64,000 nt of DNA from Mya arenaria (lineage: Eukaryota > Mollusca > Bivalvia > Myida > Myidae). The translations under genes were made by a program, and so were the position numbers. Shown here in pieces: positions 11,353-24,009 of the stretch. The DNA is taken from positions 53,804,388-53,868,387 of the forward strand of contig NC_069124.1 of NCBI RefSeq assembly GCF_026914265.1, in the 5' to 3' direction. The first letter of the stretch is position 1. Each line of letters opens with the position of its first letter. The notes beneath the pieces are model-generated. The model was not told the origin of the DNA. It ran no database searches and saw nothing but the letters and a program-made list of their open reading frames with translations.

Positions 11353-13917
11353 ATGAGGAAATATTTGACAAGACATACTCTCCGACTGGTTTTAAGTTTA
11401 AACAATGACACACTTGAAAATAAAATTGAACAGTTGGCAGAAGAATTGAAAGCTATGAAAGGGCAGTTTCAGGGACACGATGAAAGAAATTCCCGATGTC
11501 CGTGTAATGATAGGATAGTGTTGCTTGAGACATATCCGGCAGCTTACAAAACTAGGGGTGAAAAGGATCCAACTGAATTGGATATTTTGGATGTGGAATG
11601 TGGTCTTGAAAACCAAAACGGGTTTGAGGTACACCATGTGAAACAAACCAATAGTGAAAATTCAAACATTGAAAAATTAATGCTTGAACTCAGTCAACTA
11701 AAAACAGTACTAAAATGTTTGATGGAACAAAATGATACCTATAAACAAGAGATAAAAGAACTGAAAACTCATGTCGAACAAGAAGGGCTTAAAAAGCGTA
11801 CCCGAACTGAAATGCAGGAGCGGAAAATAGAACAATCGGAAAGAAGACAACCCTTCCATATATCAGATGGAATCTTTCAGAAAAAGCTACAAGATGCAAA
11901 CCTTGAGTTACTAGATTTGAAACAGGAGTTGGAGGACACGAAAACGAGGTAATGAATAGGGTTAAAATGTGTATACCTGTTAACATAAACGTTTAACGTT
12001 AAAACAGTAAAAGTGTTTACGGGGGGGGGGGGGGGGGGTCAGAATATAAAAAAGGATAGTTTATGTCATTTGTATTCCACCCTAATGAATTTGTATTACA
12101 TTTCATAATAATACACATAGGAAATTACGGGGACAAGCCCATTTATCAAATTGTTAAGGCAACAACCCTGTTTAGAGGTACCCTGACAGATTTGAAGAAA
12201 CTCGGAACGAGAGACACACGCGTACAAACAACGAAAACAACACTCACTACATGCATTAAATTGGTGGGGTTAACGCTTTTAAACGGTCATTGAAAGAAAT
12301 CAAGTGCGAGGTTATAGCCATACAAACTAGATCATGCCCCTATAGACTCGTGATCCAGTGATCTGACAGAACCAAGGTGGTAATCCAATCATTTAACAGT
12401 ATAGCAATTTTGATGCGTCATGTGAAGTATGATTTTGGTGTTTGTGTTTGTGTATGTGATATTTATACGTTTGTGTCTCTAGTTCATTGCCGTTTGGATC
12501 TTTGTCATGTGCCTATAAACAGGGTATCTTTTTGAATTTTCGACTAATGGGCGTTCCCTGTTTTTCATTGTATTATATAAAAATGTCAGGTATTGCAGAT
12601 ATTGGAGACATGGGACCATCACTCTTATATTATGTTTTAGACTAAGTAAGCTGATGGGAGAAAAACTGACAGACAAAAATCCAAACATTGCTGATCTTAG
12701 TGACAAAAACCGTCCAACAAAACTTGCTGAGAGATATTCGGAACTTTATGACAGTCAGTGGACAGATGCATTTGATTGTCTCAACAACTGGCATGATGAG
12801 GCAACGACCATTAAACACCTCTCTGATATTCTGAAGGTAATCTGTAAATCTGCTTTATTTCAAACAAAAACATAAAAAAATGTATATTTAAAGAAAAATA
12901 TATACATTGGTATTTATTTTTTAATATATAGTGTGTTGGCCTAAACTCAACATATTTTAAATGATTATTTTCAGAATGCAATGAGGTTTTGCTCGTTAGA
13001 GGCTCAGAATCAGATGAAAACGCTACAAAAACAGCTCATGTTTTCAGCAAGTGTTGTATGTAAATGTATAGTTCAAAGGAATTTAAATTTGTCGAGATGT
13101 TGTTTGTAGAAAAAGATGAAATGTGCTGTTTGTACCGTTGACAAATTAAAGATGTGTTTAACAATTTTAAAACATGTCATATAAAATCATTTTATCTGTT
13201 TGTAGCCAGACTGCAAGATGCCCAGGACAATTATCAAAAGTCTCCAGGACTGTCGCAAGTCACTTGGAGAACAAACTGGACGTGCCGTGTTTCAGGTAGG
13301 GAAGACGAGAATATGACACTAAGCTCTATTTTGTAAAACGCATTCAGAATCAGAAAAAATACACAAACTGAGATGGGGGGTTTTCACCATGAGTTATGTT
13401 CTTTTCAACGATGGATATGTAATAATGACTGTCTGAGTTGCCTTGCGGGTCTCTGTTGCCGATGTGGCATTTAAGAAGATCACAATATTCATTTTGTCCG
13501 TTTCCTTGTCTTTTTAGTTCCCATTGTATTTTGAAATTCGACTCGATAACTTGACATAAATTGTAGTCCGGACAAATGCTCATACTCAAATATATTTTCC
13601 ATACGCATGTGATTTACCTCCAGAAATACGTGGAAAGTTTACAAAACGGAGCACCAACTTGCATGGAACTCAAAGTGCTGCCCTATCTGCAAGAGTGCAT
13701 TCAATTGAGTTGGTTGATGTGTATCCAGGATCCTCCGGTCGTTTTAAGCCCTGATGTCACACATGGGGCAAATTTCGACACTGACTTCTACAAGGCATAC
13801 ACCAAGAGTGGTCCCCTCGTTGACTATGTGGTCTGGCCAGCCCTGTGTCTCCATGAGAAAGGTCCACTGCTCTGCAAGGGCATTGCACAGGGATCTGGCG
13901 GGAAGAAAGAGGTGTGA
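11353..13917 (+). CDS. SPATA18-like: MIEAP-family gene A (short form), five exons
   Basis: Proposed exons: 11,353-11,948, 12,641-12,836, 12,975-13,055, 13,206-13,295 and 13,624-13,917, all with GT-AG introns and phases 2-0-0-0, giving about 418 aa. Exon 1 encodes about 198 residues with a coiled coil in its second half, ending LEDTKTR. Exons 2-5 encode the MIEAP domain: NIADLSDKNRPTKLAERYSE and WTDAFDCL in exon 2, LQDCRKSLGEQTG in exon 4, and SWLMCIQDPPV, FDTDFYKAYT, VVWPALCLHEKGPLLCKGIA in exon 5. Vertebrate MIEAP (538 aa in human) binds cardiolipin and drives mitochondrial quality control. I chose the ATG at 11,353 rather than the earlier in-frame 11,278 because MRKYL aligns with the MRRYC start of gene B. 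Introns hold a poly-G run (about 12,021-12,038) but nothing else notable. Confidence 0.85.
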
Positions 13918-14031
13918 TAAATGCATACTACAAATGTGGCATATTATGGTTACTGCAAACCGATAATTCCACGTGTAAAAACTGTGTGACGTGGAATGGA
14001 ATTAGTTTCAATACAGTATTTGTTTTATCAC

Positions 14032-14037
14032 AATAAA
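14032..14037 (+). promoter_or_regulatory. Candidate poly(A) signal of gene A
   Basis: AATAAA 115 bases after the gene A stop codon. A second AATAAA lies at 14,239. Either could serve. Confidence 0.4.
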
Positions 14038-14307
14038 TTGAATTATCCATTTTAAATGATAAATCTTTATGACGTCCAAAATGCATGTTACCATTCGCTG
14101 GGTAAAGATAATATCCGGTTAAGTTCATACTTGTAATAAATATGATAGCAGGGTTTGCTTTCATGACATAAAAAGATGATTACATGTCCTTGTCCAAGAT
14201 TTTATATAAGCATTATGTCGTTAGTCAATGTGAAATGCAATAAATTAAATTTAAAAGAATAAGGACAAATTCCCCATTTTGGTTCTCGGTTTTCAGGGGC
14301 CTCTTAA

Positions 14308-14970
14308 GGAACATAAACTTCATTCTTAATGCCAACATTGGTGTATGTCACTTCATCCTTAATGCCAACAAGAGTGTATGTCACTTCATCCTTAATGCCG
14401 ACAAGGGTGTATGTCACTTCATTCTTAATGCCAACAAGGGTGTATGTCACTTCATCCTTAATGCCAACAAGGGTGTACGTCACTTCATCCTTAAAGCCAA
14501 CAAGGGTGTTTGTCACTTCAACCTTAATGCCAACAATGGAGTATCTTACTTCAGCCTTAATGCCAACAAGGGTGTTTTTCACTTCAACATTAATGCCAAC
14601 AAGCGTGTTTTTCACTTCAACATTAATGCCAACAAGGGTGTTTGTCACTTCATCCTTAATGCCAACAAGTGTGTTTGTCACTTTAACCTTAATGCAAACA
14701 ATGGAGTATCTTACTTCAGCCTTAATGCCAAAGAGGGTGTATGTGATTGTCACTTCAGCCTTAATGCCAACAAGAGTGTTTTTCACTTCAAGATTAATGC
14801 CAACAAGGGTGTATGTCAATTCAGCTTTAATGCCAATATGGGTGTTTGTTACTTCATCCTTAATACCATCAAGGGTGTATGTCACTTTAACCTGAATGCC
14901 AGCAAGGGTGTTTGTCACTCCAGCCTTAATGCCAAAAAGTGTGTATGTCACTTCAGCCTTAATGCCAACA
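14308..14970. repeat. 33-bp minisatellite, about 20 copies
   Basis: Tandem units with consensus beginning CTTAATGCCAACAAGGGTGT and ending ATGTCACTTCATC. Because 33 is a multiple of three and the units lack stops, both strands stay open for 188-215 codons (LMPTRVYVTSS-type on plus, VGIKDEVTYTL-type on minus). This is a by-product of the repeat and not evidence of a gene. It lies just beyond the 3' end of gene A. Confidence 0.95.
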
Positions 14971-14999
14971 AGGTAGAATGTCTAAAGTAAGCGAAAATG

Positions 15000-16785
15000 T
15001 CAAAAATAATACGGCGTTATTTTGCTTATGCAATTCATTGATCCAATAAGTAAGACAAATGGTGATTTTAGTATTCGTCGAACCGAATACAACTATGTAG
15101 CAGGATTTGGTCTGGTCACGATGCCGAAATATACACTGAAACAACAATCTCTAATAATGATTATGTTTTGATGTCTGTGTAGTGTTGTGTCTTGTAATGA
15201 AATGCGTCTTTTATAAAGAGGTTGTTGACATGGCTACTTGTGACCTAAAAACGTATATTGGTTTAAGTGTACGCTACTGGGCTTGTCTCTGGAGTTTTCA
15301 TTGTTTAATTATTGTTCATATAAAGTCAAACCACGCTATATCGAAGTCGTTTGGACCTTCGGAAATACTTCGGGAAAACGAATATTCGATATAACTGAAA
15401 TACAGAAAGTGTATAACTTAACCTAAAAAAAAATCAAAAATGTATAATGCGATATTAAACGAATGTATTCACATGGAGCGACAGAAGACATGGAATATAA
15501 CGACTAAGTTTTTTGCTAGATCTCATTAATAAGATATCACAGTCCAATATATGTACCGATTTTGTCACTTAGGCTTATATAATAATTACAGTGCTTGGTC
15601 TCTTTTGTTCTAATTGGCGTGTTTGAAGCTATACATAATTTATCCGTACGCTACTTATCCCACGCTAACAGTCCTGCCTCCTCGTCACCGTTTGATATAA
15701 GAATGAATAGATAAGCAAAATCAAAGAAACTTCTTCATGTGATAGACAGGTATCTCTCTTATTAGGCGTTTCTTGTTGTTGTTTTTCCTTATGCGAAATA
15801 TGTAAATGAAATTATGAAATTCATCAATTCAGAACGGAGTTATCTTAAAACCTGTATTATACAAAAGATAAAAACAAAACATAAATATAAGAATGCAACT
15901 ACAAAATTGCCTACTGTTGTAATTATAACTGATAGAAGTGCGTTTCTTCACTCTTTAGAAATGTTGTAAAACACTTCTTATCTTGTATGTGTATGTTCCT
16001 GGTGTGTAGCAGCACGATTAAGCATATTGTCGTACCACAGGATCTCCTTTTTTATTTTTCAATCTTGTACATGAAAATATGAGCTTTCAGTCTTGACAGG
16101 TTAAACATCCGTCTTTGTATTCTGTATTACATGACGCCTGTGGTGGAGGGGGATTGTCGACGAGCCAAGTCGACTCCAGTCAAAACTCCAGTCTTCGCTC
16201 TGCCTCGATAATAATAAAAAGATGTACGCCGATGTCACTATATATTTACGAGAACTTCTCCTGAGCTTTACAGTTCAGCAGTTGCATTCATATCATTTTG
16301 TTCTAAATTATCAGACGAGTATTAAACAAGAGTTCGATGATTGTCCCTGAACGCTCACATAATTTTGACCCCCAGCGTCACCATTTTAACAAAAACAGAA
16401 AAGTTTTTGTGCAGTCACAACTATTTACAGATTGATTTAGTATTTCAGGGGTGGCGGCCGGGGGGGGTGGCGGCCGGGGGGGGTAAATCTTAATTGATTA
16501 AGGTGATCTGAACTTCCGGACTGTGCATAAACAAAAAAAATAGTTTTATGGAACTGCTTCCATTATTATTGACATTACAAAACAGGCATTTCTCCGAATG
16601 CCAAAGCTGCGCGTTTCTATCAGACGCTACTTCAAACTGGGTTAATTTTTTCTAGTGTTGGTATGATATAAAAAATAGTCATCGGTAAAATATTGCAATG
16701 TGAACGTTACTTGTTTAACTGATAAACAAGCAGGTACATCTTAGTTTATTTGCAAACATTAGAATTAATCAAATTATTATATAGT
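15000..16785. other. Intergenic stretch with a dispersed repeat
   Basis: No gene recognised. The part at about 15,120-15,330 resembles 28,180-28,340 and, more weakly, 42,110-42,240, sharing strings such as TACTGGGCTTGTC and CTGGAGTTTTCATTG, so it is a dispersed repeat of unknown class. A short duplicated GGCGGCCGGGGGGGGT block lies near 16,450. Confidence 0.5.
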
Positions 16786-17324
16786 TTCGAATACAAGTAG
16801 CTTTTAAAGGGACCCCACTGTGAAAAGCAAATACTCCTTGCGATTTTGGGTTTGTTTACCTTTGTATGTATACTAGTATACATGTATATGAAGCGAAAAT
16901 CATTCGTACTCAACTTTGTTTTGATTCGTACCATAATCCTGGGAGTGTCATTGGCTCCAGCATAAACACATTAGTCCGTAATTAACATGACGAACTAAAT
17001 AAAGTAAACATAACTTACGAGGCATAAGGTATGATCCTCAATGCAAATATAGTTTGATTAATAGTTGGGTCATTTGTAATTCCATTTAGTTAAGATTGCC
17101 TCTGTTAACGTTTGTAGACTTATCAAATGTACGACAAACGAGAAATTATTCTATGTCGGACGGCGATATACCATTTTCCCCTTTATGTTTTGTATTCAGT
17201 TTGCATTTTATAATGTATGCTTCAAAAAACATTTCGATGTAGCTTCTTATTAATTAATCGATTCATATTTCTTCACTTACCGACTACGGCGATGTTCATT
17301 AAATATGCAAAAAGGTAAAAATGC

Positions 17325-17905
17325 TTCAGTGACAAATCGGCTTCATGACCTATTATTTATGTGCTTTATCAGATATTATGACTGAACGGTTTCATGGCCT
17401 ATTATATATGTGCTTAATCAGATAATATGAATGATCGGCTACTTGACCAATTACCTATGTGCTTAATCTGATATTATGACTGAACGGCTCCATGACCTAT
17501 TGTCTAAATCCTTAATCAGATAATATGAATGATCGGCTCCTTGGCCAATGATCTATGTGCTTAATCAGATAATATGAATGATCGGCTCCTTGACCAATGA
17601 TCTATGTGCTTAATCTGATATTATGAATGATCGGCTCCTTGACCAATGATCTATGTGCTTAATCAGATAATGTGAATGATCGGCTCCTTGACCAATGATA
17701 TATGTGCTTTATCAGATAATGTGAATGATCGGCTCCTTGACCAATGATCTATTTGCTTAATCAGATAATGTGAATGATCGGCTCCTTGACCAATGATCTA
17801 TGTGCTTTATCAGATAATGTGAATGATCGGCTCCTTGACCAATGATCTATTTGCTTAATCAGATAATGTGAATGATCGGCTCCTTGACCAATGATCTATG
17901 TATGT
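17325..17905. repeat. 49-bp minisatellite, about 12 copies
   Basis: Units carry GATCGGCTCCTTGACCAATG followed by ATCTATGTGCTTAATCAGATAATGT-type sequence, repeated at 48-49 bp. Units on the left are more diverged and those on the right nearly identical, consistent with recent expansion from the right. The paralogous flank has about one unit near 59,515-59,570. Confidence 0.95.
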
Positions 17906-18111
17906 AACTAGTGTTAATGAAGGGAAAATAATTCGTACTCAACCTTGTTTTCATTCGTACCATAAACCCGTGAGTTTAATTGGTTCGGTATTTTATTATG
18001 TATGACAACCTTAACGAAGTAAACATGATGACGTGGCCTACGGTATGATCCTTAATGCAAATATAGTTTGATTTATAGTTAGGCTATTTGTAATTACATT
18101 TAGTGAAGATT

Positions 18112-18689
18112 GCCTCCAGTAGTAGTAGTAGTAGTAGTTTTAGTGGTGGTGGTGGTGGTGGTGGTGGTGGTGGTAGTGGTAGTAGTGGTAATAGTGGTAG
18201 TAGTGGTAGTAGTGGTAGTAGTACTGGTAGTACTGGTAGTAGTGGTAGTAGTGGTAGTAGTGGTAGTAGTGGTAGTAGTAGTGGTGGTGATGGTGGTGGT
18301 GGTGGTGGTGGTGGTGGTAGTAGTAGTAGAAGTAGTAGTAGTGGTGGTGGTAGTGGTAGTTGTAGTGGTAGTGGTAGAGGTGGTGGTGGTGATAGTGGTA
18401 GTGGTGGTGGTGATGGTGGTGGTAGTAGTAGTAGTGGTGGTGGTGGTGGTGGTGGTGATAGTGGTAGTGGTGGTGGTGGTGGTGGTGGTGATAGTGGTAG
18501 TGGTGGTGGTGGTGGTGGTGGTAGTAGTGGTAGTGGTAGTGGAAGTGGTAGTAGTAAAAGTAGTGGTAGTGGTAGTAGTAATAGTAGTAGTAGTTGTAGT
18601 TGTAGTTGTAGTGGTAGTGGTGGTGGTGATAGTGGTAGTGGTGGTGGTGATGTTGGTGGTAGTAGTGGTAGTGGTAGTGGTAGTAGTAA

Positions 18690-18752
<63 letters not shown>

Positions 18753-19225
18753 TGGTAGTGGTAGTGGTAGTGGTGGTGGTGGTGGTGGTGGTGGTGGTAG
18801 TGGTAGTAGTGGTAGTAGTGGTAGTACTGGTAGTAGTGGTAGTAGTGGTAGTAGTGGTAGTAGTAGTGGTGGTGATGGTGGTGGTGGTGGTGGTGGTAGT
18901 AGTAGTAAAAGTAGTAGTAGTGGTGGTGGTAGTGGTAGTTGTAGTGGTAATGGTAGTGGTGGTGGAGATAGTGGTAGTGGTGGTGGTGGTGGTGGTGATA
19001 GTAGTAGTGGTGGTGGTGGTGGTGGTGATAGTGGTAGTGGTGGTGGTGGTGGTGGTGGTGGTGGTGGTGGTGGTAGTAGTGGTAGTGGTAGTGGTAGTAG
19101 TAATAGTAGTGGTAGTGGTAGTAGTAATAGTTGTAGTAGTTGTAGTCGTAGTGGTAGTGGTAGTGATGGTGATGGTGATGGTAGTAGTAATAATTTAATT
19201 TATTTTTATTATGATTATTATTATG

Positions 19226-19291
<66 letters not shown>

Positions 19292-19335
19292 ATTATTATT
19301 AGTAGTAGTATTAGTATTAGTATTATTATTAAAAT
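18112..19335. repeat. Giant compound trinucleotide array (AGT/GGT)n followed by (ATT)n
   Basis: More than 1 kb of AGT and GGT triplets with rare AAT, GAT and TGT variants, then about 130 bp of (ATT)n. The whole stretch is read open in all frames lacking a stop, giving long Ser/Gly, Val and Tyr/His homopolymeric frames that are not genes. It begins exactly at the end of the local ~200-bp direct repeat. Confidence 0.97.
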
Positions 19336-19499
19336 TCAATACACAAAATTGTTACAACCAGATCACGACGTCTATGTACTTAAAGGCAAACTAAGATCAA
19401 CAGTTTGTTTTAAATAAATAACTTACGTTTCGCGTCTGGAGCCAGTTAGATAATAATTATATACTTTTGTATTTTAGCTTGATTATGCAGACAGAAGAA

Positions 19500-19645
19500 A
19501 GCTGATATTCACCGTCGAGTCCGTTTCCTGGGCCTAAACCAGTTTTGCCCTATATTTTATAGGTCATGAGAAAGTACCCCTGGTAGGGATCGACCCCACA
19601 ACATCTTTGGTGTGAGGCTCTCTCTCACTTTGTCCACTCAGCGTA
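19500..19645 (-). mobile_element. tRNA-derived SINE fragment
   Basis: On the minus strand, a GGGGTCGATCCCTACC string resembles a B box, followed by a body with GGTACTTTCTCATGACCT and GGAAACGGACTCGA. The same sequence occurs at 59,735-59,870 in the paralogous flank, so the insertion predates that duplication. Confidence 0.65.
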
Positions 19646-19825
19646 TTAGTTCCTATTTTCATTCGGTATTTTGCAAAGAAAGTAATCGGAACTTAGCCAG
19701 AACAAACATTTTGGAATATTAATGGGATATATATTTGGACAATAATTATGAGCTGGGACAAACCCAAACCCGTCAACATGACATATATTTTCCTTCGCGA
19801 AATCGCAGTCTTCACCAATGAAAAA

Positions 19826-19842
19826 CTATATATATATATAAT

Positions 19843-19921
<79 letters not shown>
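19826..19921. repeat. (TA)n(GA)n microsatellite
   Basis: About 35 bp of TA repeats runs straight into about 58 bp of perfect GA repeats. Confidence 0.97.
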
Positions 19922-19925
<4 letters not shown>

Positions 19926-20809
19926 GCCTTATAGAAATAAGGCAATGTACGCCTTTACTTTGCCTTGAGATAACAAATCTTCAAATTGGATTAGTATAAT
20001 TAAAGGACATGAACTTTCACAATAGAATTTAACTTCAATATTAATCATTTTAACAATAAGTTTATATTATATATATATATTTCCAAGATTGATATTAAAT
20101 GTGGCAATTTTATCAACGCACGTAGCATACGATCGGTTTTTCGAATTAAAGATTCCCAATCGGAACATCTCGGTCATTATACAACAGAATTGACGACTAT
20201 CCTGAAAGCTTGCCGGAGATGGCCGAAACTTTACGATTGAATACGCCCGAGTGTTTTTACTATCTATTGAGAAAAAGAGTTTTATATGCAGTTCAGGCAA
20301 AATGTTTGTTTTTGCAAGTAAAACTTTTAATTCAAATATTCACGCACACTTAATAACTAACTGAAATTCTTGATTATACATAATATTATGTCGTTCTATT
20401 GCATTTTGTTCTGATGAAGTTGGGTAATTGTAAATTTTTGATGTTATAAATGATTAAATCTGAAAAACTTATAATATTGTAGTCAGAATCGAATACTGGT
20501 TTACCACAGACGACCTGCTTCGTTCTTAAACGGGTGCCGTCATGTATGAACTACATAATAGATATATATATCCGGTGTAAAGAATCATTTTTTGTACCAA
20601 AGGTAGTAAACTGAAGACAAAACTACAGCCTTTACTTTAAGAATTGTGCTTATTTTAATGATATGCAGTATTAAATATCCGCACCGCACTGAACGTATCA
20701 AATAAATATCATATAACGTTATCATCACGCGTGTATCGTGTGTTATTCCTTTCATGTATTCCGTGTTGTAATTATTTACAGATACGTTTGGTTTCACCGA
20801 GGTTTATGG

Positions 20810-21717
20810 TCAAATAGCTGATTCAGAACGTGTGTATATGCACACACAGGAACGATATCGTAAAGGATCTTAAATAGGGACATTAAATGTGGACATTTAG
20901 TTAACAATGAGATGTGGCAAATAATTAATAACAGGAAGTAAATCATTGCAAATATCCACGAAACACTCAGATACTGGATAATTTGATTGTTTCTGTTTCA
21001 TGACAGTCTTGTTTAACTATTCCTAGTATTGCTTGCAGTATTAGGTCCTTACGTACGATAACAGCTGTTGAATCATTGAGTCTTATAAAGGAAATTTTAC
21101 GATTTGTAATGACTATAATATCTGATAATCACATGATTTGGTCGACGTGTATTTTTATCAAGGGTATGACGTTATAAACAAATATAGTTATTATTCACTT
21201 GAGTGACTCAAACATTTGTTCGACAGTGAATATAAAGGATTAGATCACGAAAGAAGGTACTGTAAATATACATATACTGTAAAACTTGCCTTGTCATTTA
21301 AATGGTATAAAAATTAAAAAAAAAAATTTGCTGTTTGTAGCAAACATTTATAATTAAAGCTTATAGTTACTAGTTCATTTTTCGTAAAATTTCCTTATAT
21401 CTTTAAACAGACAAATGGAATTTAATAAAATACCAGTTGCTATTTACAACAGGTTAGATTTTATTCAACTCAGACTGCACATCAATCCCCTGAAATAACA
21501 TGTGTATTTTAAACAAGTTATCGTTTAAATGACATGCAGTGGATGACCAAAATCACCGTAGTAGAATAAGAATTAAATATATTAACTGTTTTGTTGCGTT
21601 TAATTTTTCAGATCAATACTATTCCTCAGTCAGTCAATATTAAAGGAAGACAAAGACGAGTAACAGAAAGAAATTCATATTTGTTATAACAATTGTGTTA
21701 GAAAAAACCCTTGAACC
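20810..21717. other. Immediate upstream region of MIEAP gene B
   Basis: No coding frame is visible. It should hold the promoter and 5' UTR of gene B. I see no distinctive core promoter element that I would defend. Confidence 0.4.
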
Positions 21718-24009
21718 ATGAGGAGATACTGCTTAAGATTAAAGCCTAGGCCAGAATCAAATAGTGATTCAGACATAGACACGGACTCAGATGAGTATGG
21801 AATTTGCTGTTCTCACGAAAGAGAACTCCAAAGGAGTCGAGAAGAAATCAAAGAACTAGAACATAAGCTTAAACATCTTGAGACGGTAAACATACTGGAA
21901 GTGGAACTTGGCAAGAAAAATGCTGATAAGCGTTGTTCCAAATTGTCCTGTCAAGGGGTCGGGAAGTTTCAGAAAGAAAAAACATATGTTGTGGATACCA
22001 AGAAAGGGACAATTGAGTGTATGAATAACTCGCAAAATAATGGTTTGAGCTATAAAGTTGCTGTCCGGGACATTCTAAGTGTAGCATTACAAATGCCTGA
22101 TAATCATAATGAAGACTTTGATATAACACATTCAGACGCGGACCATCAAAATGAAGCGTTAACTGAAACAGAAAATACAACCGTGCTGGAGCAGAAAGCA
22201 GAAATAAACAGGTTGATAAAAGAAAATGATCTTTATAAACAAAATATACAAAAACTGAACGGTCAGATTGAAGAGGAAAAGCTTGAACAGCATAACTTAA
22301 TTCGAGTGTATGAGGGGATGATTGAGGAATTGAAATCAAAACCATTCAACAATTCAGATAATATCTCGCAAGAAAAGATCTTAAAAGGACAGCTAGAAGA
22401 TGCAGAACACGAAATACGAGAAATAAAACTGGAGTTGGACGAGACAAAAACCAGGTAATATAATATGTCGAAAAAACGTGTGCAGTCAAATGAGATTTGT
22501 AGTGAAAAAAATGAGATAATAGTTAAGCCATTCAATTGAATGACCCATGGTTTAATGATATGATTAACAGACGTATCATAGTTCAATTTCGCAGATAGTG
22601 CAATAATAATGATTGAATACATTTTCCTGTATTTAAACATTTCTAGACTAAGTAAGCTGTTGGGTCAGAAACTAACAGACAAAAATCCAAACATTGCTGA
22701 TCTTAGTGACAAAAACCGTCCAACAAACCTTGCTGAGAGATATTCGGAACTGTATGACAATCAGTGGACAGATGCATTTGATTGTCTCAACAAATGGCAT
22801 GATGAGGCAACGACCATTAAACAACTTTCGGATATTCTGAAGGTATTATTTAAATCAGCTAAACTTTTTACCAATCAAATCATAAAAAGTATATATTTCA
22901 GATGTTAAGATTGGTAAAAAATGAATTCGTTGGCCGATCATTAAAGGATATGGAATAACCTTATTTATTTTTTATTTTTTTAGAATGCCATGGATTTTTG
23001 CTCGTTCGAGTCCAAGATTCAGATGAAACAGCTACAGGAATGTCTGTCGTTTTCAACGAAAAGTGTATGTGTTTGAAAGCAATTCAAATAAAAATGTCAA
23101 CATGAAAAAAGAATCACGTGTATAAACTTCTTTCAAGTTAGATATATAATTAATCCAAATTTTGTGAAAAGAAAAGAGAGAAGTTGTATTGTTCTCGTTT
23201 GTAAGATACGTTTATCAGTTGCAAAATGTGTCATATAATATATTTTCTTCTGTATTTGTAGTCAGACTGTCAGATACCTGGGACAATAATCAAAAGCCTC
23301 AAGGACTGTCGCAAGTCACTTGGAGAACCAACTGGCCATGCTGTGTATCAGGTAGGAGGGGTGTGATACTCAGCTCAATCTGTGAAAGCGAACTATGAAA
23401 GAGAACACAACATTAACTCACACTAGTTTTTTCTTCGCGTTTATTATGCCTTTTTAAAAAGATGTACCTAGATATTTAAATTGTGTTTGTTTAAGTTTCT
23501 CTTTTTGATAGTCCTCTGTCTGAAGCGATTTCAAAATTAGCTATTAATCAAGGAACGGTTTGCTTTGGCTGCTGGTTTGTCCATGAAGTTTCTTTTGCAT
23601 TTTGAATAATTCGATCTGATGAAATAATCTGTTATTAGTAGTCCGGATAACAAAGAGAACAAGAATGGTTCTAATCAATTAGATTTTCAAATCACATGTA
23701 ATTTACATTCAGAAATACGTGGAACATTTGCAACAATCAGCACCAGAATGCATGGATCTCCAAGTTCTGCCCTATCTACAAGAATGCATTCAATTGAGTT
23801 GGTTGATGTGTATCCAGGATCCGCCTGTCGTTTTAAGCCCTGTTGGTACACATGGCTCAAGGTTCGACACTGATGTTTACAAGGCGTACACCAAATGTGG
23901 TCCCATCGTTGACTATGTCGTCTGGCCAGCTCTTTGTCTCCATGAGAGAGGTCCATTGCTTTGCAAAGGAATCGCACAGGGATATGGCGGGAAGAAAACA
24001 GCGATATAA
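21718..24009 (+). CDS. SPATA18-like: MIEAP-family gene B (short form), five exons
   Basis: Proposed exons: 21,718-22,454, 22,647-22,842, 22,984-23,064, 23,262-23,351 and 23,713-24,009, with GT-AG introns and phases 2-0-0-0, giving about 466 aa, close to the vertebrate length. Exon 1 starts MRRYCLRLKPRPESNS, has an acidic low-complexity patch, then two coiled-coil stretches (about residues 35-65 and 155-245) ending LDETKTR. Exons 2-5 form the MIEAP domain with NIADLSDKNRPTNLAERYSE, LKDCRKSLGEPTG, SWLMCIQDPPV and VVWPALCLHERGPLLCKGIA. It looks intact. The C-terminal part in vertebrate MIEAP binds cardiolipin and mediates mitochondrial matrix condensates. That role here is inferred from homology. 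Confidence 0.88.

Larger units (their letters stand above)
16785..20800. repeat. Duplicated 5' flank of gene B (paralogous to 58,755-60,800)
   Basis: Blocks appear in the same order in both places: the AAAGGGA...CCACTGTG segment, the GCCTCTGTTA...TGTACGAC segment with a GTCGGACGGC string, the unit of the 49-bp minisatellite, the SINE ending near a GGTCATGAGAAA string, and a CAGACG(A/G)CCTGC segment. The version here is longer because of expanded repeats. A ~200-bp piece is also duplicated locally, at about 16,870-17,100 and 17,920-18,117, bracketing the minisatellite. Confidence 0.75.

Noticed and set aside
12021-12038. Poly-G run in gene A intron 1 as a functional element
   Set aside because: A plain homopolymer run. 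Its length is also prone to sequencing error, and nothing around it suggests a role.
14304-14951. 215- and 188-codon repetitive proteins
   Set aside because: Both strands are open only because the 33-bp repeat is a multiple of three. This is a minisatellite, not a gene.
17325-17905. Possible CRISPR array
   Set aside because: The units are directly tandem with no unique spacers, and the DNA is eukaryotic. It is a minisatellite.
18103-19339. Long Ser/Gly, Val and Tyr/His-rich open frames
   Set aside because: All come from the trinucleotide array, which is open in several frames at once on both strands. There is no domain, start context or conservation.
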